Of a stretch of 62,895 nt of DNA, positions 23,260-32,737 are shown one piece after another. The notes below the pieces were generated by a model. It searched no databases. It was not told the origin of the DNA and saw nothing but the letters and a program-made list of their open reading frames with translations. Made by a program: the position numbers and the translations under genes. Each line of letters opens with the position of its first letter. Positions within the stretch are counted from its first letter, which is position 1. The DNA lies in NCBI GenBank assembly GCA_015060705.1, contig SUXY01000008.1, positions 1 to 62,895 on the forward strand. The letters run 5' to 3'. This DNA is from Bacteroides sp. Lineage in GTDB: Bacteria > Bacteroidota > Bacteroidia > Bacteroidales > Bacteroidaceae.

Positions 23260-24549
23260 ATGGAAAGAAGAAAACTTCACTTTGAGACATTGCAATTACA
23301 CGTTGGTCAAGAACAACCGGATCCGGCAACCGATGCCCGTGCGGTACCTATTTATCAGACTACTTCGTATGTGTTCCGTAATTCCCAACATGCGGCCGAC
23401 CGCTTCGGACTCCGTGATGCAGGAAATATCTATGGCCGGTTGACCAACTCTACGCAAGGGGTATTCGAAGAACGTATAGCAGCTCTGGAGGGTGGGGTGG
23501 CAGGACTGGCCGTCGCTTCGGGAGCAGCAGCCATTACTTATGCCTTGCAGAACATTCTTCAGGCTGGCGACCATGTAGTAGCGGCAGACAATCTTTACGG
23601 GGGATCGTACAATCTCATCACTCATACTCTTGCCACACAAGGTATCACCCACACCATTGTACGGGTCAATGATCTTGAAGCCCTGGAAGCTGCTATTCAG
23701 CCCAATACCAAGGCGGTATTCGTAGAAACTTTCGGTAATCCCAATTCCGATGTGTTGAACCTCGAAGGCGTATCGGAAGTAGCTCATCGGCACGACGTTC
23801 CTGTGATAGTGGATAATACCTTTGCTACTCCGTTCCTGTTCCGTCCGCTTGAACATGGCGCCGATATTGTGGTACACTCGGCTACCAAATTCATCGGTGG
23901 ACACGGCACTTCGTTGGGTGGAGTGATTGTAGACGGTGGAAAATTCGATTGGAAAGCCTGTCCGGACAAATTCCCTACCTTGGCGAAACCCGATCCAAGT
24001 TATCATGGTGCGGTCTTTGCCGATGTAGCCGGAGCGGCCGCTTTCGTAACTCGTATCCGTGCGGTCATCCTTCGGGATACTGGTGCCACACTTTCACCCT
24101 TCAATGCATTCATCCTGTTGCAAGGTTTGGAAACACTGTCGCTCCGTGTAGAACGCCATGTGGAGAATGCACTGTCTGTGGTCAGATTCTTGAGCAATCA
24201 TCCGAAGGTACTGAAAGTGAATCATCCTTCCTTGCCGAATCATCCCGACCATGCGCTCTATCAGCGATACTTCTCCAATGGTGCAGCCAGCATCTTTACT
24301 TTCGAGGTGAAGGGTGGTCAGGAAGCAGCCTGGAAGTTCATCGATTCGCTCGAAATCTTCTCGCTTCTGGCCAATGTAGCCGATGTGAAGAGTCTGGTCA
24401 TTCATCCGTATACCACCACTCACTCCCAGCTTTCGCCGGAGGAACTGGGAGCCCAGCACATCACACCTTCCACCATTCGTTTGTCAATAGGTACAGAGCA
24501 TATTGTCGACTTGTTAGGGGATATCAGTCGAGCATTGGATAAGATTTGA
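23260..24549 (+). CDS. metY: O-acetylhomoserine sulfhydrylase
   Basis: This 429-residue PLP enzyme of the Cys/Met metabolism family makes homocysteine from O-acetylhomoserine and sulfide. The PLP lysine lies in HSATKFIGGHG (about residue 210). The N-terminal LQLHVGQ, IYGRLTNST, and a length above 420 separate it from cystathionine synthase or lyase. Homocysteine is the substrate of the MetH encoded near 4.2-7.0 kb. It is transcribed alone, divergent from an Lrp-type regulator. Confidence 0.93.
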   Translation: MERRKLHFETLQLHVGQEQPDPATDARAVPIYQTTSYVFRNSQHAADRFGLRDAGNIYGRLTNSTQGVFEERIAALEGGVAGLAVASGAAAITYALQNILQAGDHVVAADNLYGGSYNLITHTLATQGITHTIVRVNDLEALEAAIQPNTKAVFVETFGNPNSDVLNLEGVSEVAHRHDVPVIVDNTFATPFLFRPLEHGADIVVHSATKFIGGHGTSLGGVIVDGGKFDWKACPDKFPTLAKPDPSYHGAVFADVAGAAAFVTRIRAVILRDTGATLSPFNAFILLQGLETLSLRVERHVENALSVVRFLSNHPKVLKVNHPSLPNHPDHALYQRYFSNGAASIFTFEVKGGQEAAWKFIDSLEIFSLLANVADVKSLVIHPYTTTHSQLSPEELGAQHITPSTIRLSIGTEHIVDLLGDISRALDKI

Positions 24550-24621
24550 GCTATGAAAAAAGATGATAGCAGCTATCGGAACATTCATTAGCCAAATGAA
24601 TATCGCATTTTTCGGAAATAT

Positions 24622-24629
24622 TACTTTTG
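24622..24629 (+). promoter_or_regulatory. -7 promoter box of the ThrE-like unit
   Basis: TACTTTTG, 26 bases before the small membrane gene that opens the unit. Confidence 0.55.
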
Positions 24630-24654
24630 CCGCAGATTTATTAACTATGGTATA

Positions 24655-24861
24655 ATGATTATGACACATTCAGTGATTGTTTGGAGCGGTATTATTGTAG
24701 TAATAGTATTTGCTTTTGTTTTGAGAGTGGTGGAAAAATGTTATCAGGCGAAGGACTTCCGGAAGAAACATATCCACTTGATAGAAATGAGTAAGGAAGA
24801 AGAAATGTTTTATTGTCCAGGCGATGAAAACATGGAGGTGAAAGATGATTCAGAAAACTAA
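24655..24861 (+). CDS. small single-span membrane protein upstream of the ThrE halves
   Basis: This is a 68-residue protein with one N-terminal membrane helix (about 8-25) and a charged cytoplasmic tail rich in Lys and Glu. It has its own promoter, and its last 17 bases overlap the start of the ThrE N-half gene, which supports a real, coupled gene. No family was recognised. It may be an accessory subunit of the exporter, by position only. Confidence 0.6.
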   Translation: MIMTHSVIVWSGIIVVIVFAFVLRVVEKCYQAKDFRKKHIHLIEMSKEEEMFYCPGDENMEVKDDSEN

Positions 24862-25630
24862 ATTACCAACTGATATTCAGGATATTTGTCTGTTCTTTTC
24901 TGAATATGTAACGTGGCTGATGAGTAGTGGAGCAACCTGTATACGTATGGAGAAGAATGTAGCTAGAATAGCCGAAGCCTGGAAGGTGGATGTCCGTATG
25001 ACCATCATGCCATCGCACATCATGATCTGTGTGTGGGATGGAAAACATACTACATCCTATAGCAATATCTGCCGGGCTTGCTTCAATCAAAACAATTTTT
25101 ATGTCAATGCCCTATTGAGTAAACTAAGCTGGGAGATTGCCGATGGGAAAGCCGATTTTCAGGAAAGTAAGAACAGGCTAAAAAGAATTGTACAGACTCC
25201 TCCTCTTGACCGGTGGGTGGTTTTGGTACTTGTTTCTTTTGCCAATGCAGCCTTTTGTGGATTGTTCAAAGGTGATATGATATCCATATTACTGGTTTTT
25301 GTGGCTACTATGGTTGGATATAAATTGAAACTAGACATGCAAGAAGATAAGGCGGATATCCGCTTTATCTTTTTATGTTGTGCTTTCGTTTCTTCGGTCA
25401 TTGCATCCGGAAGTTATGTGTTCGGTTGGGGAAATACTCCGGACATCGCTTTAGGGACGAGTGTCCTTTACTTGATTCCGGGTATACCTTATATTAATGC
25501 CGTAAGTGACATGCTGGACGGACATTACATCTGTTCCTTTAGCCGAATGATGAATGCAGCTATACTTACCTTTTGTTTATCTGCTGGATTATACGGAGGA
25601 GTATTGATCATGAATATCCATTGGTTCTAA
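24845..25630 (+). CDS. threonine/serine exporter, N-terminal half (ThrE/DUF1212)
   Basis: This 261-residue protein has a soluble N-terminal part (about 1-110) that includes GATCIRMEKNVARIA, then about five membrane segments. It matches the DUF1212 half of ThrE exporters. The separate partner half follows 13 bases downstream. Split pairs of this kind export threonine and serine in other bacteria; the substrate here is inferred. Confidence 0.85.
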   Translation: MIQKTKLPTDIQDICLFFSEYVTWLMSSGATCIRMEKNVARIAEAWKVDVRMTIMPSHIMICVWDGKHTTSYSNICRACFNQNNFYVNALLSKLSWEIADGKADFQESKNRLKRIVQTPPLDRWVVLVLVSFANAAFCGLFKGDMISILLVFVATMVGYKLKLDMQEDKADIRFIFLCCAFVSSVIASGSYVFGWGNTPDIALGTSVLYLIPGIPYINAVSDMLDGHYICSFSRMMNAAILTFCLSAGLYGGVLIMNIHWF

Positions 25631-25643
25631 CAATCCATTAACT

Positions 25644-26126
25644 ATGACTACTCTTTATTTGATACAAGATGGTGTATTGGCGGCTATTGCTGCTATTGGT
25701 TTTGCTGCTATCAGTCATCCGCCACGTTCCGTATATGTATGTTGTTCATTGACTGCAGCTATCGGGCATGCTTGTCGTTATTTGCTCATGAATAATTCAA
25801 TATGCACCATTCACATCATTCCCGCTAGCGGATTGGCGGCTTTTTTAATCGGGACACTTGCCGTTTTCATTGCTCCCCGCATCAAATGTCCGGCAGAGGC
25901 TTGTTTCTCGCCTGCCTTGCTTCCGATGATTCCCGGCATGTATGCTTATCGGAGTTTCAAGGCATTGTTGCTTTGTCTATTCCAACAAGAAGATATGTAT
26001 GGACATTACCTCTATTTGTTGGTCAACAACGGACTGAATGCAGCATTTATTGTTTTGGCATTGGTTGTCGGAGCTACTTTGCCTATTTTCTTGTTCAAAA
26101 AGATTTCATTCCAAGCTACCCGGTAA
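25644..26126 (+). CDS. threonine/serine exporter, C-terminal half (DUF3815)
   Basis: This 160-residue protein has about five hydrophobic segments and matches the short membrane half of split ThrE exporters, including PALLPMIPGMYAYRS in the middle. It should form one transporter with the preceding gene. Confidence 0.83.
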   Translation: MTTLYLIQDGVLAAIAAIGFAAISHPPRSVYVCCSLTAAIGHACRYLLMNNSICTIHIIPASGLAAFLIGTLAVFIAPRIKCPAEACFSPALLPMIPGMYAYRSFKALLLCLFQQEDMYGHYLYLLVNNGLNAAFIVLALVVGATLPIFLFKKISFQATR

Positions 26127-26138
26127 ACAGCAATTCAT

Positions 26139-26146
26139 TAACTTTG
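26139..26146 (+). promoter_or_regulatory. -7 promoter box of the LysR gene
   Basis: TAACTTTG, 23 bases before the LysR start. Confidence 0.5.
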
Positions 26147-26169
26147 CATTCATTAGTAAATAGCTAATT

Positions 26170-27075
26170 ATGGAACTCAGACAATTAAAAAGTTTTGTCA
26201 AGGTGGCCGAACTTTTGAATTTTTCAGCGGCTGCCAAAGCCTTGTGTATCACCCAAAGTACATTGTCGCAACAAATCCAACAACTGGAACAAGAATTGGA
26301 CGTACAACTATTCCAGCGCAACAGTCATACGGTCAGTCTTACAGAATCGGGAGAAGAACTGTTGCCATTGGCGCATCAAACCCTACACGACGCCGATATA
26401 TGCAAATCGCGGATGAACGACTTGAAAGCCCTGTTGGCCGGCACCTTGAACATTGGTGCAACACATACGTTCAGTCCTATATTGACAGAAACATTGTTGG
26501 ACTTTATGAAACTGTATCCTAAAGTGAAGCTCAACATTCATTATAAATCGATGGAAGAATTGATGGACATGTTGGAAAAGAATGAAGTGGATTTCGTTTT
26601 GGCATTTAAGCCCAGCAGGAGATATGAAGGAGTGGAATCACATATTCTTTTCAATAATCATCTGGCTGTCATTGTCAACAATCATCATCCTCTATCTCAG
26701 AACAAATCTGTAACTCTAACCGAAATCGGGAAATATGACATCGCCTTACCTGCCAAAGGAATGCAGGCACGAAATGCCTTTGAGCAAGTCATCGTTCATT
26801 ATTCTCCTCAGTTTCGTGTCCGTTTAGAATTGAACGAAGTACATATCTTGTTGAAGCTTATCAAGCAAAGTGACTTGATAACCATTCTTTCTGAAGCGAC
26901 GATACATGATGAACAGGGAATCAAAGCTATTCCAATAGATGTCCCGGAAAGTGGAATGGAGGGATGTGTCCATCTATTGAAGAACAGTTATCGTAAACGT
27001 TCGGCTTTAGAGTTTATTCGGTTATTAAGTGAATCGAATGCCATCCGTGAACGAATCCGTGATTGGATAACTTAA
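26170..27075 (+). CDS. LysR-family transcriptional regulator
   Basis: This 301-residue LysR-type regulator has an N-terminal winged helix (1-65, with FSAAAKALCITQSTLSQQIQQLE) and a substrate-binding domain (about 90-295). It lies 43 bases after the ThrE halves on the same strand but has its own promoter, so it may act elsewhere or on the exporter. The ligand is unknown. Confidence 0.92.
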   Translation: MELRQLKSFVKVAELLNFSAAAKALCITQSTLSQQIQQLEQELDVQLFQRNSHTVSLTESGEELLPLAHQTLHDADICKSRMNDLKALLAGTLNIGATHTFSPILTETLLDFMKLYPKVKLNIHYKSMEELMDMLEKNEVDFVLAFKPSRRYEGVESHILFNNHLAVIVNNHHPLSQNKSVTLTEIGKYDIALPAKGMQARNAFEQVIVHYSPQFRVRLELNEVHILLKLIKQSDLITILSEATIHDEQGIKAIPIDVPESGMEGCVHLLKNSYRKRSALEFIRLLSESNAIRERIRDWIT

Positions 27076-27096
27076 CGTGAGGCCGACGAGTTTAAT

Positions 27097-27143
27097 AAAA
27101 AAAAACGCCTAATCCAAAAAACACACCGTTTTTCGGATTAGGC
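27097..27143 (-). terminator. rho-independent terminator of the receptor-phosphatase unit
   Basis: A 16-bp stem with one mismatch (27107-27122 with 27128-27143) is followed by nine T residues on the minus strand, 22 bases past the phosphatase stop. Confidence 0.9.
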
Positions 27144-27164
27144 AACATCAAAGCATTGTTCAGC

Positions 27165-28100
27165 TTATTTCTGCCTTCTCACCGTATAAAGCACCTTGCC
27201 GTTCTTGTCTATCATGTGTAGGCAAAGTTCCTTCTTGTCAGCAGCTATCACCGAGAAACCAGCTTCGGGGCTACAGAACCGCGTACCCTCTATCGGCTTG
27301 ACCTTGCGACTGAGCGAAGCCGATGAGTTGACCACATAATCTATCGAACTGCCCGGTACACGGATGTGTTGGAAATTGTGGATATGACCGCACAAGTACA
27401 TCGCTACGTTCGGATGCTTACGGAGCACCTTGCCCAAGGTGTTCTGCATATCTAGGCGTTCGCTTTCGTCCTTCGATGTTTCGGCATAAATGGGATGATG
27501 ACCTACTACCATGACCCAATCTTCTTTGGCTACATTCAAGACCGAATCGACCCAAGCCAACTGCTTTTCATTGTCTTGAAGACAAGCTTCGGGGTATTTC
27601 TGATTTTCTTCGCGATACTTGCTCATCAACGGAGTGGTATCGACCATCACGATACGAACAGATGTACCTTCTTCTTCATAGACACGGGTATAGTAACGGG
27701 CAGGCATCTCCCAACGACGGCTTACGTCCGAATAGTCCATCACGGCCTGTGTACTTCCTCGGTATTCGTGGTTTCCCAAAGTCGGAAGCCAGTCAATCAT
27801 CAGCTCAGGATGGCTGTAGATTAGTTCATAATTGGTCATCCACAACGGGTCATGGATGCTCTGTACACCATCGAAGTGATGCACGTCACCGGCAGCCAAT
27901 ACACATTCTGGACCGATTTCTTCGCCCATCACGCCCATCAGTTCGGCGATGGGCTTCTGGTCATAATATCCGTTCCGTCCAAGGTCGTTGGCGAGAAAGA
28001 AGTTAATGTCCTTCTTCAAGGTAGCCCATTGTTCGGGAGTTTGGGCAAAAGTGATAAGGGTTGCCATCAGCAGGATGGCCCATGTTGTCATTCTTTTCAT
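27165..28100 (-). CDS. secreted metallophosphatase (purple acid phosphatase-like)
   Basis: This 311-residue calcineurin-like phosphoesterase has a signal peptide ending near residue 19 (TFAQ) and the metal-binding motifs NDLGRNG, AAGDVHHFDG, LGNHEY, GHHPIY and GHIHNFQH in order. The pattern resembles tartrate-resistant (purple) acid phosphatases. It follows the TonB-dependent receptor by 12 bases, which suggests that phosphate is released from an organic ester that the receptor imports. That substrate link is inference. Confidence 0.87.
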   Translation of the reverse strand: MKRMTTWAILLMATLITFAQTPEQWATLKKDINFFLANDLGRNGYYDQKPIAELMGVMGEEIGPECVLAAGDVHHFDGVQSIHDPLWMTNYELIYSHPELMIDWLPTLGNHEYRGSTQAVMDYSDVSRRWEMPARYYTRVYEEEGTSVRIVMVDTTPLMSKYREENQKYPEACLQDNEKQLAWVDSVLNVAKEDWVMVVGHHPIYAETSKDESERLDMQNTLGKVLRKHPNVAMYLCGHIHNFQHIRVPGSSIDYVVNSSASLSRKVKPIEGTRFCSPEAGFSVIAADKKELCLHMIDKNGKVLYTVRRQK

Positions 28101-28112
28101 TGTTCCGTTCTT

Positions 28113-30962
28113 TTAAAAGTTAATCTTTACTCCGGCATTCAGACGAACGCCATAATATTCTGCTTGCATTGTTCTGTCCTTCGTGCCTTGATAATAGCGC
28201 AAAGGTTGGTTGAGCAAGTTGTTTGCTTCCACATAGAAAGTGGTCTTGAACTTGTCGCCAAAGGTATAGCTGGCATTGGCATCCAGGTAGTTCACCTTGT
28301 CATAATATCGGTCAAGGGAAGCCACGGTGCCGAACTCATCTACAAACTCGGATGCAAAGTTATAGGAAAGTCTCACATTCAGTCCTTTCTTTTCAAAATA
28401 AAGCGATGCATTGGCGGTATGTTCCGGCGAACCAGTCATCTTGATGTCCTCGCCTTCTTCCATTGTGCGATGCTCGAATTGATGGTTCTTGGTCGAACTA
28501 TGCGTATAAGTATAAGTTCCATAGAAACCGATGCACTTCAAAGCCTGGGCGATGAAACCGAAGTCACGCTGATAGGCAAACTCCAAGCCGAAGAGATCGG
28601 CATCATACGCATTGATGGGCTTGGTGATTTCGTACTTCACCGGTTCTCCGTCTTCGTTCAGGAGACCTGCCGGGATGTTCGGGGCATTGGTCGATTTCCA
28701 TTTCTCATCCGCAATAACATCCTTCACATTCTTGTAGAAGAAGCCCAGACTCACTAACCCCACACTCTCAAAATAGTATTCACCACTAAGGTCAAAGTTA
28801 TAAGAAGTGGTCGGCTTCAAGTTGGCATTACCGAATCTTGCTTCCTCCTCGGCGATGTTGTAATGGATGCAAGGCACAAGTGCCGAATACTTAGGACGTG
28901 ACAAAGTCTTGGTGAACGAAGCACGGAACTTCAGATCGTCGGTGGCATTATACTTCATCAGGATGCTCGGTAACCAGTTGGTATAATCGTTCTTCTTCTC
29001 GCCGGTGGCTTCCAATCGACCCTGTTCGTCTTCCAAATCATCTACCACCCAATTGAATCCGTTATAGTTCAATGCCGTATGCTCCATGCGAAGACCAAGC
29101 ACCATATCGAGCTTGCTACCCAACTGCTGGTCGAAACGCAGATAAGCACTGGTTATCTTTTCACTGGCCTTGTAGTTGCCCGATGCTTCTTCATAACGTT
29201 CGTATGCACCGGCTTGGGTCGGGTTCATTGTCAAGCTTCCCAAGTATTCTTTCGTAATGAAGGATGTATTAGTCGGATAATTTCCTTCGGGCATGAATCC
29301 GCTACGGATTTGTCCGTTCAGTTGGTTCATCCAAGCCTCATCGTATGCCTCTTCATAGGGTTCGATGTAGTCAAAGCAATGCACTTCCTTCTCCTTCGAC
29401 TTATCGGTGTATTTAGCACCGAAACGAAGTTTATTGGCGTAGAGACCTTGATGAAGTGGAAGTTCGAAGTTTAGGCGGAACTTCCATTCATTTTCGCTGA
29501 TTTCCTGATCGGAGTTGGTCAGTTCGTCGATACTCCAATCGTAGTCACTCAATTGTCCGATGACTTTATTGGGATAAGGATTGCGGCCACCGGCATTCAC
29601 GAATTGCAAACCACTGAAGTATTCTTCATTCTTCTTTCCCTTCATCGCCACCCCGAAGTAACGTTCGCCTGGACGGTCTTCGGTAGCTCGCGAATAGGAA
29701 CCTGCCCAATCCATATTCAATCGTCCGAAGGTGTGTTCCCCGTCGAGGGTGAAGTCCATCGTTTGTTGTAATTCCAATCGGGCATTCCGATTGTCTCCTA
29801 AACCACCTTTGGTCTGCAATACGATGGATTGCTTGGAAGGCGCATCGTTCAACTTCTTATAAGTGATGCGATAACGGTTTTCCCAATCGCTCCGTCGGTT
29901 GTACATCCCCTTAAAAGACACCTTATGGTTTGCATTGAACTCATAGTCCGTAGCCAACGAATAGCTCTGGCGTTCACGGGTAACATAATACTGACGCATT
30001 TCAGCTTTGTCCAGATAAACTTTTCCGTCATCATCCACATCGTATTCAAACTCCACATTGTCTGCTCCACCCGGTGCATTCTGATAGCTTGCCGCCAGCA
30101 TCACACCCAACTTGTCATCCAAATAACGGTCACCATACGTCAATCCCAAGTTGAGCTGCATCTTGTCGGCCACCCAGTTGTATCCGCTTCCGGCAGTAGC
30201 ATTCAGTACTCTTTTGTAAGGTGTATTCTTTGTCACAAGGTTGATGGCTCCCCCGATAGCATCACCGTCCATATCACTGGTCACCACCTTGCTCACTTCG
30301 ATGGTCTGTACCATATCCGCCGGGATCAAGTCGAGCTGAACATTTCTTGTATCGCCCTCAGCCGAAGGAATGCGGTTTCCGTTCACGGTCACGGAAGTCA
30401 AGTCGGCACTGGTACCTCTTACCTGACCGAAGCGGGCTTCACCCATATCGTATTGCACATTGATACCATTAATACGCTTGAGAGCATCACCGATGTTGGA
30501 GTCCGGGAACTTACCCACTTGGTCGGCAGAGACAACATTCGTCACCCCCATGCCGTTCTTCTGCATATTGACGGCCTTTCGTTGTCCTTGGAAGGCACCC
30601 TTCACTTCTACCTGTTGAAGCTCAATACCTTCGTTCATCACGATATCCTTTTCCAATGTCTTTCCTCCCGACACGGTCATCTTCATCTCCATCGGAGCAT
30701 AGCCCACGTATGTCACCTTAATCGTATAAGTGCCCGGTTTCAAGTTCGGTAATGCATAGAAACCATTGATGTCACTGATAACACCTGTCTTCAAATCTTC
30801 GATGAAGATGGAAGCTCCCGGAAGAGTTTGCTTCTCGTTATCAATCACACGACCGTGAATGGCACCATCGCGAGGGGTAGTCCCTCTTTTGTCAGCAACG
30901 GCATTTCCTGAGAAACCCGTCAAAAGCAGCATCAATGACACTGCCCGTACAATCTTTTTCAT
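28113..30962 (-). CDS. TonB-dependent receptor with carboxypeptidase-like N-terminal domain
   Basis: This 949-residue outer-membrane receptor has a signal peptide (about 1-24), a carboxypeptidase-regulatory-like domain (about 32-115, GRVIDNEKQTLPGASIFIED), a TonB plug (about 125-245, IGDALKRINGINV) and a long barrel ending INF. The start at 30962 (MKKIVRAVS) is chosen because the 29-codon upward extension overlaps the -7 box. It lacks a SusD partner; instead a secreted phosphatase follows in the same unit. The architecture resembles TonB receptors that import oligomeric or phosphorylated nutrients. Confidence 0.9.
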   Translation of the reverse strand: MKKIVRAVSLMLLLTGFSGNAVADKRGTTPRDGAIHGRVIDNEKQTLPGASIFIEDLKTGVISDINGFYALPNLKPGTYTIKVTYVGYAPMEMKMTVSGGKTLEKDIVMNEGIELQQVEVKGAFQGQRKAVNMQKNGMGVTNVVSADQVGKFPDSNIGDALKRINGINVQYDMGEARFGQVRGTSADLTSVTVNGNRIPSAEGDTRNVQLDLIPADMVQTIEVSKVVTSDMDGDAIGGAINLVTKNTPYKRVLNATAGSGYNWVADKMQLNLGLTYGDRYLDDKLGVMLAASYQNAPGGADNVEFEYDVDDDGKVYLDKAEMRQYYVTRERQSYSLATDYEFNANHKVSFKGMYNRRSDWENRYRITYKKLNDAPSKQSIVLQTKGGLGDNRNARLELQQTMDFTLDGEHTFGRLNMDWAGSYSRATEDRPGERYFGVAMKGKKNEEYFSGLQFVNAGGRNPYPNKVIGQLSDYDWSIDELTNSDQEISENEWKFRLNFELPLHQGLYANKLRFGAKYTDKSKEKEVHCFDYIEPYEEAYDEAWMNQLNGQIRSGFMPEGNYPTNTSFITKEYLGSLTMNPTQAGAYERYEEASGNYKASEKITSAYLRFDQQLGSKLDMVLGLRMEHTALNYNGFNWVVDDLEDEQGRLEATGEKKNDYTNWLPSILMKYNATDDLKFRASFTKTLSRPKYSALVPCIHYNIAEEEARFGNANLKPTTSYNFDLSGEYYFESVGLVSLGFFYKNVKDVIADEKWKSTNAPNIPAGLLNEDGEPVKYEITKPINAYDADLFGLEFAYQRDFGFIAQALKCIGFYGTYTYTHSSTKNHQFEHRTMEEGEDIKMTGSPEHTANASLYFEKKGLNVRLSYNFASEFVDEFGTVASLDRYYDKVNYLDANASYTFGDKFKTTFYVEANNLLNQPLRYYQGTKDRTMQAEYYGVRLNAGVKINF

Positions 30963-30991
30963 TTTTCTATTTGCGTTAAAAATTAACGCTG

Positions 30992-30999
30992 CAAAGGTA
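30992..30999 (-). promoter_or_regulatory. -7 promoter box of the receptor-phosphatase unit
   Basis: TACCTTTG on the minus strand, 30 bases before the chosen receptor start. Confidence 0.65.
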
Positions 31000-31056
31000 G
31001 AGGCATCAGATTTCAAAAGTATGACAAGGTTGTTATGTTTCTTATCCAAAGTTGTT

Positions 31057-31098
31057 TCAAGAAAAAATCCTTGCGATATATCACATACAGCAAGGATT
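31057..31098 (-). terminator. rho-independent terminator of the second Lrp gene
   Basis: A 9-bp perfect stem (31066-31074 with 31090-31098) over a 15-base loop is followed by a T-run on the minus strand, about 130 bases after the Lrp stop. Confidence 0.8.
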
Positions 31099-31227
31099 CA
31101 AACAATTTATTGTGAAGAATTTGCGCCATTATCAAGCGTAAATATGCAAAAAAATGTTTATAACTATTCTACTTTCCTATAAACAATACCACAAAATTAT
31201 ACTACGTATTTGTCAGAATGATTTCAG

Positions 31228-31713
31228 TCAAGTTACATTTTCTTTACCTTCTATAGGCAATACTGTCAACTGTTTTTTGATGATTTGACGGAAAGAAAGG
31301 ATGATTTTGGAATGTGATAGACCGACAGGTTTCAGCTTTTCATGAATAATGGTAAGCAAGTGGTCATTATTACGGGCATGGACTTTGATGAAGAAATCGA
31401 AGGGCTCGTTGGTGCAATGACATTCCACTACTTCGGGTATTTGCTCCAAAGCTTCTATTGCCTTATCAAACGGGACATCTTCTTTAAGATACAATCCGAT
31501 ATAGGCGCATGTTTCGTAACCTATTTGGGTAGGGTCTATCTGATACGCTGCACCTTGCAGCACTCCCATTGCACTGAGACGTGCCACACGTTGATGAATG
31601 GCCGTACCTGACACTCCACAAGCCCGTGCCACTTCAAGGAATGGCACACGGGCATTTTCTGACAACATCCGGAGAATGACTTCATCCATCTTATCCAGTT
31701 GATAATTTTCCAT
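31228..31713 (-). CDS. Lrp/AsnC-family transcriptional regulator
   Basis: This 161-residue regulator has a winged helix (about 5-65, LDKMDEVILRMLSENAR) and a RAM domain (about 70-150). It lies at the 3' end of the dapF-dapL-glnN cluster, with its own -7 box at 31746-31753, so it may regulate nitrogen or lysine genes there; that is inference from position. Confidence 0.9.
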   Translation of the reverse strand: MENYQLDKMDEVILRMLSENARVPFLEVARACGVSGTAIHQRVARLSAMGVLQGAAYQIDPTQIGYETCAYIGLYLKEDVPFDKAIEALEQIPEVVECHCTNEPFDFFIKVHARNNDHLLTIIHEKLKPVGLSHSKIILSFRQIIKKQLTVLPIEGKENVT

Positions 31714-31745
31714 ACGTTTCTTCCTCTTTCAATGATTTTCTTCCG

Positions 31746-31753
31746 CAAATTTA
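31746..31753 (-). promoter_or_regulatory. -7 promoter box of the second Lrp gene
   Basis: TAAATTTG on the minus strand, 33 bases before the Lrp start. Confidence 0.5.
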
Positions 31754-31816
31754 TTCTTTTTTTTGTTGCAAATCATACACCCCAACTGAAAATATCGGCA
31801 TGGCGAAACCATTTTT

Positions 31817-32728
31817 TTATTCCAGCCGGTGCAGGAACGGGGATGCAACAATACGCCTGACCCGCTCGAATGGATGGTTACGGGCACAAGCGACAAAAAC
31901 TTCATTCGCTTGTCGCTTACGGCGTAAGGAGGCAATGTCGATGTCGGCAACAGCGATTTGTCCGTCGAGTGAAAAACGTCTGGTCTTGCCGACAAGTTTC
32001 CCGTTTTCATAGATGATGCCATTACCGGCAAATACCACATCGGCGGTTGACTCTCCGAATCCTGATGAACTATATACATAGCCCGAACAAGTGCGAAGGG
32101 ACTGATCGGTCAAGAGCGAACAAAGATAATCGTGCTTTCCCGAACATTCATCGGATGCCGAAAGATTGAAGATGACATCTGCTCCGTTCATGGCCAGACA
32201 GGAACTGGGTGGAATCGGTGCCCAAAGGTCTTCGCAAAGCTCGATGCCGAAGTTTCCCGCAGGAGTACAGAACACCAAATCGTTTCCCAATGGAACGAGC
32301 TGCTGATGAAGGATTGTTTCTTTTACATCGCAGCAGCAGGCAGAAACAAACCAGCGCTTTTCTTGAAACTCCCTGTAATTGGGCAGATAACTCTTGGACA
32401 CCACACCCAGCATACGGCCTCTTTGCAGGACAACAGCCGTATTCAGCAACAGGCTTTCCACCGCAAGGGGCATTCCGACAATCACGATGATGTCTTGCAG
32501 CAAGGTGGCATCAGCAATCTGACGCAAGGACTGCACGGCACCGTGAAGCAGTGTTTCCTGGAAGAACAAGTCACCACAAGAATATCCCGTAATACACAGT
32601 TCCGGGAATACGATGACTTGCACTTCCATGCTTACAGCTTCGTTTACACACCGAATGATTTCGGAGGCATTGAAGTCACAGTCCGCCACTCTTACCCGGG
32701 GAACGGCAGCAGCTACTTTCATAGACAC
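31817..32728 (-). pseudogene. nadE: NadE-like glutaminase (nitrilase) domain without the synthetase domain
   Basis: This 303-residue protein matches the N-terminal nitrilase-type glutaminase of glutamine-dependent NAD+ synthetase. It keeps the expected triad: Glu in FPELCITGYSCGD, Lys in KSYLPNYREF and Cys in IELCEDLW. Full NadE has about 640-680 residues, and the ATP-dependent synthetase half is completely absent: the frame stops, and the promoter of the Lrp gene follows within 65 bases. It may be a 3'-truncated copy or a stand-alone amidase with a new role. It sits nine bases after glnN. A full-length nadE should exist elsewhere in the genome if this one is inactive. Confidence 0.7.
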
Positions 32729-32737
32729 CCGGATTAG

